64,000 nt of DNA from Pseudomonas fluorescens (GTDB taxonomy: Bacteria > Pseudomonadota > Gammaproteobacteria > Pseudomonadales > Pseudomonadaceae), in the NCBI RefSeq assembly GCF_040448305.1, contig NZ_CP148752.1, forward strand, positions 4,526,001 to 4,590,000. The letters are read 5' to 3'. This document shows positions 16,426 to 24,357 of this stretch, piece by piece; positions within the stretch are counted from its first letter, which is position 1, and each line of letters opens with the position of its first letter. Made by a program: the position numbers and the translations under genes. The notes under the pieces are model-generated. The model made no database searches. It was given only the letters and a program-made list of their open reading frames with translations, and was not told the origin of the DNA.

Positions 16426-17747
16426 TATTTTCTCCGCTGCCTTGGGCTTAAACGGTCGAGTTTCGCCAGGTGATTGAGTTTTTCGCCGATCTTCAATTCC
16501 AGGCCACGGGGCACCGGTTGATAGAACGGGATCGGGTCGAGTTCTTCCGGAAAATAGTCTTCGCCGGCGGCATAGGCGTCCGGCTCATCGTGGGCATAAC
16601 GGTATTCATCGCCATAACCCAGCTGCTTCATAAGCTTGGTCGGCGCGTTGCGCAGGTGCAGCGGCACTTCCAGCGAGCCGTGTTCGGCGGCGGCGCGCAG
16701 TGCGCTCTTGAAGCCCATGTACACCGCGTTGCTTTTCGGCGCGCAGGCCAGATAGGTAATGGCCTGGGCCACCGCCAGTTCGCCTTCGGGGCTGCCGAGG
16801 CGCTCCTGCACTTCCCAGGCCGCCAGGCACAGGCTGAGGGCGCGCGGGTCGGCATTGCCGATGTCTTCGCTGGCCATGCGCACCACGCGCCGGGCCAGGT
16901 ACAAGGGGTCGCAACCGCCGTCGATCATCCGCGCAAACCAGTACAGCGCACCATCAGGGTTGGAGCCGCGCACCGATTTATGCAGCGCGGAGATCTGGTC
17001 GTAGAACGCTTCGCCGCCCTTGTCGAACCGCCGGCGGGTGTCGCCGAGCAGGCTTTGCAGGAGGTCGGTGCCGATTTCGCTGTTGTCTTCCGCCAGGTCC
17101 GAAGCGTTTTCCAGCAGGTTGAGCAGGCGCCGACCATCGCCATCGGCGGCCGACAGCAGCATCTGGAAGCCTTCGTCGCTGAGGGTCAGGTTGCGCTTGC
17201 CCAGACCGCGCTCTTCGGTCAGCGCGCGGTGCACCAGTTTGCGCAGGGCCGCTTCGTCGAGGCTTTTCAGCACATAGACCCGCGCCCGTGACAGCAAGGC
17301 GTTGTTGAGCTCGAACGAGGGATTTTCCGTGGTTGCGCCGATGAAAATCAGCGTGCCGTCCTCAACGTAGGGCAGGAACGCATCCTGCTGGGACTTGTTG
17401 AAGCGATGCACTTCGTCGACAAACAGGATGGTGCGGCGGCCGTACTGCGCGGCCTGCTGCTTGGCGATTTCCACCGACTGGCGGATCTCCTTGACCCCGG
17501 CCAGCACCGCCGAGACCGTTTCGAAGTGCGCATCCGAGACTTCCGCGAGCAATCTCGCCAGGGTGGTTTTGCCCACACCCGGCGGCCCCCAGAAAATCAT
17601 CGAATGCAGGGCACCCTGCTCCAGCGCCTCACGCAAGGGCTTGCCGCGAGCGAGCACGTGTTCCTGACCGACGTACTCGTCCAGATTGGCCGCACGCAGT
17701 CGGGCGGCCAAGGGCTGGGCGATGGGGGTGCTGCGAAACAGATCCAT
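16425..17747 (-). CDS. rarA: Replication-associated recombination protein A (RarA/MgsA, AAA+)
   Basis: A 440-residue AAA+ ATPase of the RarA/WRNIP1 family, which acts at stalled replication forks. Walker A is WGPPGVGKTTLAR, Walker B ILFVDEVHRF, and sensor 1 FIGATTENPSFE. The C-terminal clamp-loader-like tetramerisation domain includes ARMIDGGCDPLYLARRVVRMASEDIGNADP. ATG 17747 (MDLFRSTPIAQPLAARLR) is the typical start; an ATG 12 codons upstream would add unrelated residues. It heads the rarA-crcB-serS-cysG set. Confidence 0.95.
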   Translation of the reverse strand: MDLFRSTPIAQPLAARLRAANLDEYVGQEHVLARGKPLREALEQGALHSMIFWGPPGVGKTTLARLLAEVSDAHFETVSAVLAGVKEIRQSVEIAKQQAAQYGRRTILFVDEVHRFNKSQQDAFLPYVEDGTLIFIGATTENPSFELNNALLSRARVYVLKSLDEAALRKLVHRALTEERGLGKRNLTLSDEGFQMLLSAADGDGRRLLNLLENASDLAEDNSEIGTDLLQSLLGDTRRRFDKGGEAFYDQISALHKSVRGSNPDGALYWFARMIDGGCDPLYLARRVVRMASEDIGNADPRALSLCLAAWEVQERLGSPEGELAVAQAITYLACAPKSNAVYMGFKSALRAAAEHGSLEVPLHLRNAPTKLMKQLGYGDEYRYAHDEPDAYAAGEDYFPEELDPIPFYQPVPRGLELKIGEKLNHLAKLDRLSPRQRRK

Positions 17748-17793
17748 AGTATCGGGTGAAACCTCACTGCAAGATTTGAACACCGCAGCCCCC

Positions 17794-17885
17794 TGTGGGA
17801 GCTAGCCTGCTAGCGATAGCGGTATTACTTTCGACATCAATGCTGACTGACCGGACGCCATCGCGAGCAGGCTCGCTCCCACGGG
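17794..17885. repeat. REPIN with compensatory change in one arm
   Basis: A REP doublet between rarA and lolA. The left arm reads GAGCTAGCCTGCTAGCGA rather than the usual GAGCGAGCCTGCTCGCGA. Both sides of its small hairpin changed together, so pairing is kept. The right arm is standard. Confidence 0.9.
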
Positions 17886-17900
17886 GTTTTGTGTCGGCCC

Positions 17901-18524
17901 TTACTCCTGGATCACATCCGCACCCTTGGGGATGTCGAACTTGAACTTGGACGCCGGGATCGGCACGTTGGCCTTTACCCCGGTGAACAGGATATTGGTG
18001 CGTTGGCCGACGCTGTCGATCAGTTGCATATCATTGACCAGACCATTGCGGAACGACAGGCGCAGGCTGTCGAACAGGGTGTCCTTGGTTTTCGGCTTGA
18101 GGGTGAAATCGATCACGCCGCCGGCTTCCTTGGAGCTGATGTCGAAGCTCTGGCTGATCTTGGACACGTCACCGGACAACAGCAAGGCCGGGGTCTGGGT
18201 CAGGCGCTGGTCGAGGTTCTTGATGGTGGCCTGTTCCAGGTCCGGGTCCCACAGGGTGACTTTCTTGCCATCGGAGATCATGGTCTGTTCGGCCGGCGCA
18301 TCGGTGTGCCAGTAGAACAGACCCGGACGCTGCAGCGACATCTCACCGGCGGTTTCCTGCAACTGGGTGCCGGTGCCATCAAGGGTCAGTTGCGAGAAGC
18401 GTGCAGTCAGGGTCTGGGATTTTTCCAGCAGTTGGGTCAGGCGTGCCACGTCCTTGTCATCGGCGTTAGCCTGGAGCGTGGTCAAGGCCAGTACCGGCAG
18501 CAACAGCATGCGGATCAGACGCAT
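17901..18524 (-). CDS. lolA: Outer-membrane lipoprotein carrier protein LolA
   Basis: A 207-residue periplasmic chaperone that takes lipoproteins from LolCDE and hands them to LolB at the outer membrane. It has a signal peptide, MRLIRMLLLPVLALTTLQANA, then the LolA fold with SQTLTARFSQLTLDGTGTQLQETAGEMSLQRPGLFYWH and the late SKFKFDIPKGADVIQ. ATG 18524 is chosen because GAGGA sits 7 bases upstream; an in-frame ATG four codons earlier lacks this. It is 66 bases after ftsK in the same direction. The position between ftsK and rarA is the standard gammaproteobacterial order. Confidence 0.95.
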   Translation of the reverse strand: MRLIRMLLLPVLALTTLQANADDKDVARLTQLLEKSQTLTARFSQLTLDGTGTQLQETAGEMSLQRPGLFYWHTDAPAEQTMISDGKKVTLWDPDLEQATIKNLDQRLTQTPALLLSGDVSKISQSFDISSKEAGGVIDFTLKPKTKDTLFDSLRLSFRNGLVNDMQLIDSVGQRTNILFTGVKANVPIPASKFKFDIPKGADVIQE

Positions 18525-18590
18525 GGGAGTCCTCATAACATTCGTGGGAGTGCGGGTGGGGCCAAAGGCACCACCCTTTTCATACTCGGG

Positions 18591-21002
18591 TCAGTCGCGC
18601 ACCGGGCCCGGGGCCAGGACTTCACGCGAACCGTTGGTGTTCATGGACGTCACGACCCCGGCCATTTCCATGGCTTCGATCATGCGCGCGGCGCGGTTGT
18701 AGCCGATCTTCAGCTTGCGCTGAACCGCGGAAATGGAGGCGCGACGGCTTTCCAGCACGAACTGCACCGCTTCGTCGTACAGCGCGTCGGCCTCGGGATC
18801 GTCTCCGTCGCCGCCACCGCTGCTGCCTTCGAAGCCGCTGCCCGCCTCTTCGACGCCATTGAGAATGTCGTCGTTGTACTCCGGCGCGCCCCGCAGTTTC
18901 CAGGCTTCCACCACGCGGTGAACCTCATCGTCGGACACGAAAGCACCGTGAACACGAATCGGCAGGCTGGTGCCCGGCGGCATGTAGAGCATGTCACCGT
19001 GGCCCAGCAGTTGTTCGGCGCCGCCCTGGTCGATGATGGTCCGCGAGTCGATCTTGCTCGATACCTGGAACGCCATGCGGGTCGGGATGTTGGCCTTGAT
19101 CAGGCCGGTGATCACATCCACCGACGGACGCTGGGTCGCAAGGATCAAGTGGATACCGGCCGCACGAGCCTTTTGCGCGATACGGGCAATCAGCTCTTCA
19201 ACCTTCTTGCCGACGATCATCATCATGTCGGCGAATTCGTCGACTACTACTACGATGGTTGGCAGCTTTTGCAGCAGCGGCGCTTCGTCGTGGATGCTTT
19301 CGCGCTTGTACAGCGGATCGCTCAACGGCTCGCCGGCGTCCTGGGCTTCCTTGACCTTGGCGTTGAAGCCCGACAGGTTTCGCACACCCATCTTGGCCAT
19401 CAGCTTGTAGCGCCGCTCCATCTCGGCAACGCTCCAGCGCAGGGCGTTGGCGGCGTCCTTCATGTCGGTGACCACCGGGCACAGCAGGTGCGGAATGCCT
19501 TCGTAGATCGACAGTTCCAACATTTTCGGGTCGATCATGATCAGCTTGGCGTCTTCCGGGCCGGACTTGAACAGAATCGACAGGATCATCGCGTTCACAC
19601 CCACCGACTTACCGGAACCGGTGGTACCGGCCACCAGCAAGTGCGGCATTTTCGCAAGGTCAGTGATGACCGGCTTGCCGCCGATATCGTGGCCCAGGGC
19701 CAGGGTGACCGGGGACTTGAAGTTGTCATACTCTGGGGTCGACAACACCTCGGAGAAACGCACGATCTGCCGGTCTTCGTTGGGAATCTCGATACCGACC
19801 GTGGTCTTGCCCGGAATCACTTCCACCACGCGCACGCTGGTCACGGCCAGTGAGCGCGCGAGGTCTTTGGCCAGGTTGGAAATACGGCTGACCTTGACCC
19901 CGGCGGCCGGCTGGATTTCGTAACGGGTGATCACCGGGCCCGGGTGAATCGAATCCACCGTGACTTCAACGCCGAATTCCTTAAGCTTGATTTCCAGCAA
20001 GTGGCCAACCGCAGCCAGGGATTCAGGCGAGTAATTGAGCTGTTTCTTTTCCGCCGGATCGAGAATCGAGATCGGTGGCAAGGTGCCTTCCACGGCGCTG
20101 TCGACGAACAGCGGCGCCTGTTTCTCTTTCTCCACGCGCTTGCTCGGTGCGACGGGCTTTGGCGGCGCGGGCGCAATCACCGGCGGCACCTGCTTCTCAC
20201 GCTCGGACATATGCTTGCTCAGGGCTTGCTCACGTTCGATCAGACGTTCCTTGACCTTGGCCTGCTCGCGCTTGTCGGTGACGCTCGGCGCGACCACTTC
20301 ATCCATACGGTCGTCGACTTCACGCAACTGGGCGACCAGTTGTTTGCGCTCGGTACGGGCCGCCCACCAGCGATTGGCGGCGCCCTGGAACAGTTCGAAC
20401 AGGTCGAGGGTGATCTTGCCAGTGATGTCCATCACCTTGAACCACGACAGGTCGGTAAACACAGTCAGGCCGAACAGGAACAAGGCAATGAACAACAGCG
20501 TGCTGCCCTGGATATTCAGGGCGTTCCTGGCCAGTTCGCCGAGGCTTTCCCCCAGCGCACCGCCCGCACCGGCCGGCAGACCGGTCGCGGCATGGAAATG
20601 GATATGGGCCAGGGCGGCGCCCGACAGCACCAGGAACACCAGGCCGATCAGGCGCCAGGAGAACAGCCAGCCGCTCCACTGCCACGGCTCGTGACGCTGG
20701 CGGAAGATCTGGTACGCCTTGACGGCCAGCAGCAACGGGAAGATGTAGGCGAAGTAACCCAGCACCATGAACAGGATATCGGCGCTGTAGGAGCCCGCTG
20801 GCCCGCCGAAGTTCTGCACGTCGTCGATCTTGCTGTTATGACTCCAGCCCGGATCATCCTTGCCATAGGTCAACAAGGCCATCATCAGGAACAGGCACAA
20901 GGCACCGATGGCGATCAGCGCACCTTCCTTGAGTCGGTAGTGCAAGTGCTGGCGCCAGAGCGGTACGACGGCTGGTTTAGGTGCTGCGGTGGATTTCTTC
21001 AA
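18591..21002 (-). CDS. ftsK: DNA translocase FtsK
   Basis: An 803-residue FtsK. It has four or more N-terminal membrane helices (about residues 25-190) anchoring it at the septum, and a fairly short charged linker. The hexameric motor follows, with Walker A VAGTTGSGKSVGVNAM and Walker B TIVVVVDEFADMMM. A C-terminal winged-helix gamma domain (about 735-795, VQRKLKIGYNRAARMIEAME) reads polar KOPS sites and activates XerCD. It clears chromosome termini and resolves dimers at division. The linker is much shorter than in E. coli FtsK, as expected for pseudomonads. It is divergent from trxB. Confidence 0.97.
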   Translation of the reverse strand: MKKSTAAPKPAVVPLWRQHLHYRLKEGALIAIGALCLFLMMALLTYGKDDPGWSHNSKIDDVQNFGGPAGSYSADILFMVLGYFAYIFPLLLAVKAYQIFRQRHEPWQWSGWLFSWRLIGLVFLVLSGAALAHIHFHAATGLPAGAGGALGESLGELARNALNIQGSTLLFIALFLFGLTVFTDLSWFKVMDITGKITLDLFELFQGAANRWWAARTERKQLVAQLREVDDRMDEVVAPSVTDKREQAKVKERLIEREQALSKHMSEREKQVPPVIAPAPPKPVAPSKRVEKEKQAPLFVDSAVEGTLPPISILDPAEKKQLNYSPESLAAVGHLLEIKLKEFGVEVTVDSIHPGPVITRYEIQPAAGVKVSRISNLAKDLARSLAVTSVRVVEVIPGKTTVGIEIPNEDRQIVRFSEVLSTPEYDNFKSPVTLALGHDIGGKPVITDLAKMPHLLVAGTTGSGKSVGVNAMILSILFKSGPEDAKLIMIDPKMLELSIYEGIPHLLCPVVTDMKDAANALRWSVAEMERRYKLMAKMGVRNLSGFNAKVKEAQDAGEPLSDPLYKRESIHDEAPLLQKLPTIVVVVDEFADMMMIVGKKVEELIARIAQKARAAGIHLILATQRPSVDVITGLIKANIPTRMAFQVSSKIDSRTIIDQGGAEQLLGHGDMLYMPPGTSLPIRVHGAFVSDDEVHRVVEAWKLRGAPEYNDDILNGVEEAGSGFEGSSGGGDGDDPEADALYDEAVQFVLESRRASISAVQRKLKIGYNRAARMIEAMEMAGVVTSMNTNGSREVLAPGPVRD

Positions 21003-21308
21003 AACGCTTCTTTTCCTGCGCCATGGGCGCGTCCATCTGTTGAATGACTATAAAAACTGCCGAAAAACTGCCCAATCCAGGCAGGTAAAAAAGTTAACAC
21101 GCGTTACCGGGACTACTTTTAACACTGCGCCCCGGTTTTTATAAACATGGCGCGCACTGAATATATGTAACACGCAGGGCATTGTACGGGTTTGTACGCA
21201 CGACGCCATGCTTGAGACCCTTGGGTGTAGCATAGTCAACAGCACATGACATGCTGTTCAATTTGAGCATGCATTCTCTTTTGTGACAAAGGCTTATGAG
21301 GTGTTTTT
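21003..21308. promoter_or_regulatory. Divergent ftsK-trxB intergenic region
   Basis: A 306-base gap with lower GC than the flanking genes; no gene is seen in it. It must carry the promoters of both ftsK and trxB. It contains a short perfect inverted repeat CATGCT/AGCATG at 21250-21255 and 21266-21271, and AT-rich patches near 21135 and 21165. No promoter could be assigned with certainty. Confidence 0.5.
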
Positions 21309-22268
21309 ATGAGCGAAGCGAAGCATTCACGCCTGATTATCCTGGGCTCTGGCCCCGCCGGTTACAGCGCGGCCGTTTATGCCGCCCGCGCCAACCTCAA
21401 GCCCGTTGTCATTACCGGCATACAGGCAGGTGGCCAGCTCACCACCACCGTCGAAGTCGATAACTGGCCAGGCGACGTTGAAGGCCTGACCGGACCAGTG
21501 CTGATGGATCGCATGCAAAAACATGCCGAACGCTTTGCCACCGAGATCGTTTACGACCACATCCACACCGCCAAGTTGCAACAACGGCCGTTCGAACTGA
21601 TCGGCGATGGCGGCACCTACACCTGCGACGCGCTGATCATTGCCACCGGCGCCAGCGCGCAATACCTGGGCCTGCCGTCGGAAGAAGCGTTCGCCGGCAA
21701 AGGCGTGTCGGCATGCGCGACCTGTGATGGATTTTTCTATCGCAATCAGGTGGTTGCGGTGGTCGGCGGCGGTAATACGGCGGTCGAGGAAGCCTTGTAC
21801 CTGTCTAACATCGCCAAGGAAGTGCACCTGGTGCATCGGCGCGACAAGCTGCGCTCGGAGAAGATCCTCCAGGACAAACTCTTCGAAAAAGCCGCCAATG
21901 GCAATATCCGCCTGCACTGGAACCAGAACCTGGACGAAGTGCTCGGCGATGCCCGTGGCGTGACCGGCGCCCGCCTGCGGGACAGCCAAACGGGTGAAAC
22001 CAAAGAGCTGCCGCTGGCCGGGGTGTTTATCGCCATCGGCCACAAACCCAACACCGACCTGTTCACGGGCCAACTGGAAATGCGCGACGGGTATCTGCTG
22101 GTCAAGGGTGGCAGCGAAGGCGATGCCACCGCTACGGCGATTGCAGGTGTGTTTGCCGCCGGTGACGTGGCCGACCACGTTTATCGCCAAGCCGTTACGT
22201 CTGCCGGGGCCGGTTGCATGGCGGCACTGGACGCCGAAAAATACCTCGACGACATTCCAACCGTTTGA
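21309..22268 (+). CDS. trxB: Thioredoxin-disulfide reductase
   Basis: A 319-residue low-molecular-weight thioredoxin reductase, reducing thioredoxin with NADPH through FAD and a redox cysteine pair. The FAD-binding GSGPAGYSAAVYAARA is at the N-terminus, the active-site CATCDGFFYR in the middle, the NADPH-binding GGGNTAVEEALYL after it, and the C-terminal FAD motif GVFAAGDVAD near the end. The length is standard. It is upstream of aat, with 62 bases to the aat start used here. Confidence 0.96.
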   Translation: MSEAKHSRLIILGSGPAGYSAAVYAARANLKPVVITGIQAGGQLTTTVEVDNWPGDVEGLTGPVLMDRMQKHAERFATEIVYDHIHTAKLQQRPFELIGDGGTYTCDALIIATGASAQYLGLPSEEAFAGKGVSACATCDGFFYRNQVVAVVGGGNTAVEEALYLSNIAKEVHLVHRRDKLRSEKILQDKLFEKAANGNIRLHWNQNLDEVLGDARGVTGARLRDSQTGETKELPLAGVFIAIGHKPNTDLFTGQLEMRDGYLLVKGGSEGDATATAIAGVFAAGDVADHVYRQAVTSAGAGCMAALDAEKYLDDIPTV

Positions 22269-22330
22269 AGGCAAACTTTATGGCGGGCCAAAACCCGCCA
22301 CTGCCCTCCCCTTCTGTAAGTCCGGATGCC

Positions 22331-23011
22331 ATGCTGACCTGGTTACAACGCAACACCTTGCATTTCCCACCGCTGGAAAAGGCCATGCGCGACCCCAACG
22401 GGTTGCTGGCTGCCGGTGGCGATCTGTCCGCCGATCGGCTGATCTCGGCTTATCGCCACGGCTGCTTCCCATGGTTTTCCGAAGGCCAGCCGATCCTCTG
22501 GTGGTCACCGGACCCGCGCACGGTTCTGTTTCCAGACGAATTGCACGTCTCGCGCAGCCTGAACAAACTGCTGCGCCAACAACGCTACCAAGTGACCTTT
22601 GACGAGGATTTTGCGGCCGTCATCCGTGCCTGTGCCGCCCCCCGGGATTACGCAGATGGCACCTGGATCACCGAGGCCATGCAGGACGCCTACATCGAGC
22701 TGCACAGGCGCGGACACGCGCACTCGGTGGAAGTGTGGGACGGGGATGAACTGGTCGGCGGATTGTATGGCCTGGCAATGGGCCAGTTGTTTTTCGGCGA
22801 GTCCATGTTCAGCCTCGCTGACAACGCCTCGAAATTCGGTTTTGCCACACTGGTTCGGCATCTGAAAGACTCAGGCTTCGTGCTGATCGACTGCCAAATG
22901 CCCACCGACCACCTGCATAGCCTGGGCGCCCGGGCGATTGCGCGCCGCGAGTTTGCCGATTATCTGGTCAGGCACCTTGACCAACCCAACCATGCCACCT
23001 GGGTTTGCTGA
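22331..23011 (+). CDS. aat: Leucyl/phenylalanyl-tRNA--protein transferase
   Basis: A 226-residue Aat enzyme that adds Leu or Phe from tRNA to proteins with N-terminal Arg or Lys, marking them for ClpS-ClpAP. Motifs include GLLAAGGDLSADRLISAYRHGCFPWF, WWSPDPR and the late FVLIDCQMPTDHLHSLGAR. The start MLTWLQRNTLHFPPLEKAM at 22331 gives the family's usual length; an ATG at 22280, with GAAGG before it, would give a 17-residue extension and is a fair alternative. Its partner genes bpt, clpA and clpS lie within 5 kb. Confidence 0.93.
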   Translation: MLTWLQRNTLHFPPLEKAMRDPNGLLAAGGDLSADRLISAYRHGCFPWFSEGQPILWWSPDPRTVLFPDELHVSRSLNKLLRQQRYQVTFDEDFAAVIRACAAPRDYADGTWITEAMQDAYIELHRRGHAHSVEVWDGDELVGGLYGLAMGQLFFGESMFSLADNASKFGFATLVRHLKDSGFVLIDCQMPTDHLHSLGARAIARREFADYLVRHLDQPNHATWVC

Positions 23012-23068
23012 GCGACTTTTGCGCAGGTGGCTTACACTTATTCAAAAGCATTATCCCGAGGGTTGATC

Positions 23069-23776
23069 ATGACCGAGTTGGCGCGTTTGAAGTTCTATGC
23101 CACTCAGCCGCACTCTTGCAGTTATCTGCCCGATGAGCAGGCCACAACCCTGTTCCTCGACCCTAGTCAGCCCATGGATGTGCATGTCTACGCAGACCTG
23201 TCGGAGATGGGGTTTCGTCGCAGTGGCGATCATCTCTATCGGCCGCATTGCCAGAATTGCAATGCGTGCGTTCCGGCGCGCATTCCCGTGGGGCAGTTCA
23301 CGCCCAACCGGCAACAGAAACGCATCTTCAAGCGCAACGTGGATTTGCAGGTGCGTCCGGCCAGGCCCGGCTTCAACGAAGAGTACTTCGACCTTTACCA
23401 GCGCTATATCGAACAGCGTCACGCCGATGGCGATATGTACCCGCCGAGTCGCGACCAGTTTTCGACATTCCTGGTGCGGGACCTGCCGTTTTCCCGATTT
23501 TACGAGTTCCGCCTGAACGGCCAGCTGCTGGCCGTCGCCGTCACCGATTTACTGCCGAACGGTCTTTCGGCGGTCTACACCTTCTACGAACCGGCCGAAG
23601 AGCGCCGCAGCCTTGGGCGCTATGCAATCCTCTGGCAAATCGCCGAGGCCCGGCGGCTGGGGCTGGATGCGGTCTACCTCGGCTACTGGATCAAAAACTG
23701 CAAAAAAATGAACTACAAGACTCAATATCGCCCTATTGAGTTGCTGATTAATCAGCGCTGGGTCGTTCTAAACTAG
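23069..23776 (+). CDS. bpt: Aspartate/glutamate leucyltransferase (arginyl-tRNA-protein transferase family)
   Basis: A 235-residue member of the ATE family in its bacterial Bpt form, which transfers Leu from Leu-tRNA to proteins with N-terminal Asp or Glu and feeds them to ClpS. The N-terminal region has the conserved cysteines in HSCSYLP and CQNCNACVPARI; the C-terminal GNAT-like half has YLGYWIKNCKKMNYKTQYRPIELL. The start MTELARLKFYATQPHSC at 23069 is typical. With aat just upstream it forms the N-degron tagging pair. Confidence 0.95.
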   Translation: MTELARLKFYATQPHSCSYLPDEQATTLFLDPSQPMDVHVYADLSEMGFRRSGDHLYRPHCQNCNACVPARIPVGQFTPNRQQKRIFKRNVDLQVRPARPGFNEEYFDLYQRYIEQRHADGDMYPPSRDQFSTFLVRDLPFSRFYEFRLNGQLLAVAVTDLLPNGLSAVYTFYEPAEERRSLGRYAILWQIAEARRLGLDAVYLGYWIKNCKKMNYKTQYRPIELLINQRWVVLN

Positions 23777-23887
23777 AGCCGGCCCTAAACCCCTTGGCTT
23801 AAACCCCACTTTTCGGGCACAATGCACGCCGCTTTTGCCTGGCGCAGTTGCACCGGGCCATTCATTGGACACCGAGGGCTTTACTGC

Positions 23888-24106
23888 ATGTCGAAAGAAG
23901 ACAGCTTCGAAATGGAAGGCACTGTCGTCGACACCCTGCCCAACACCATGTTTCGTGTGGAGTTGGAAAATGGGCACGTCGTAACCGCGCACATCTCCGG
24001 CAAGATGCGCAAGAACTACATCCGTATTCTTACCGGCGACAAAGTGCGCGTAGAGCTGACTCCCTATGACTTGAGCAAAGGGCGCATCACTTACCGCGCC
24101 CGCTAA
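23888..24106 (+). CDS. infA: Translation initiation factor IF-1
   Basis: A 72-residue IF-1, an S1/OB-fold protein that binds the 30S A site during initiation. The whole sequence is canonical, with [24 protein letters not shown] and [13 protein letters not shown]; the start MSKEDSFE is the usual one in pseudomonads. A clean rho-independent terminator follows 15 bases after the stop. Confidence 0.97.
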
Positions 24107-24120
24107 TCAAGTCAATACAA

Positions 24121-24149
24121 GACGCCCGGCTCATGCCGGGCGTTTTTGT
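24121..24149 (+). terminator. Rho-independent terminator after infA
   Basis: ACGCCCGGC-TCAT-GCCGGGCGT is a perfect 9-bp stem followed by TTTTGTTT, directly after infA. Confidence 0.93.
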
Positions 24150-24183
24150 TTGTCTGCGATTTAGCGACCACAACACAAAACCC

Positions 24184-24290
24184 TGTGGGAGCGAGCTTGC
24201 TCCGGGCGGCGCTCCGACGATGAGGGTGGCACATTCAACAAATGCGCAAGCTGACACGCCGCCATCGCGAGCAAGCTCGCTCCCACAGGG
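24184..24290. repeat. REPIN with diverged left arm
   Basis: The right arm is a standard REP. The left arm, GGAGCGAGCTTGCTCCGGGC, has lost the usual GCTCGCGA half but can still form a GGAGC/GCTCC hairpin. It lies between the convergent infA and clpA genes. Confidence 0.85.
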
Positions 24291-24312
24291 GCTCGGTGAA
24301 TTTCTTCAAGAC

Positions 24313-24344
24313 AACAAAAAGGCGCCTCACGGCGCCTTTTTGTT
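24313..24344. terminator. Bidirectional terminator between infA and clpA
   Basis: AACAAAAAGGCGCC-TCAC-GGCGCCTTTTTGTT is a fully symmetrical hairpin with T runs on both strands. It mainly serves clpA, whose stop is 14 bases away on the minus strand. Confidence 0.93.
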
Positions 24345-24357
24345 TTGCTTCTGAACG

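Noticed and set aside
24107..24357. A tRNA gene near infA, as in E. coli between infA and aat
   Set aside because: The infA-clpA gap contains only two terminators and a REPIN, and the bpt-infA gap is too short; no cloverleaf could be drawn.
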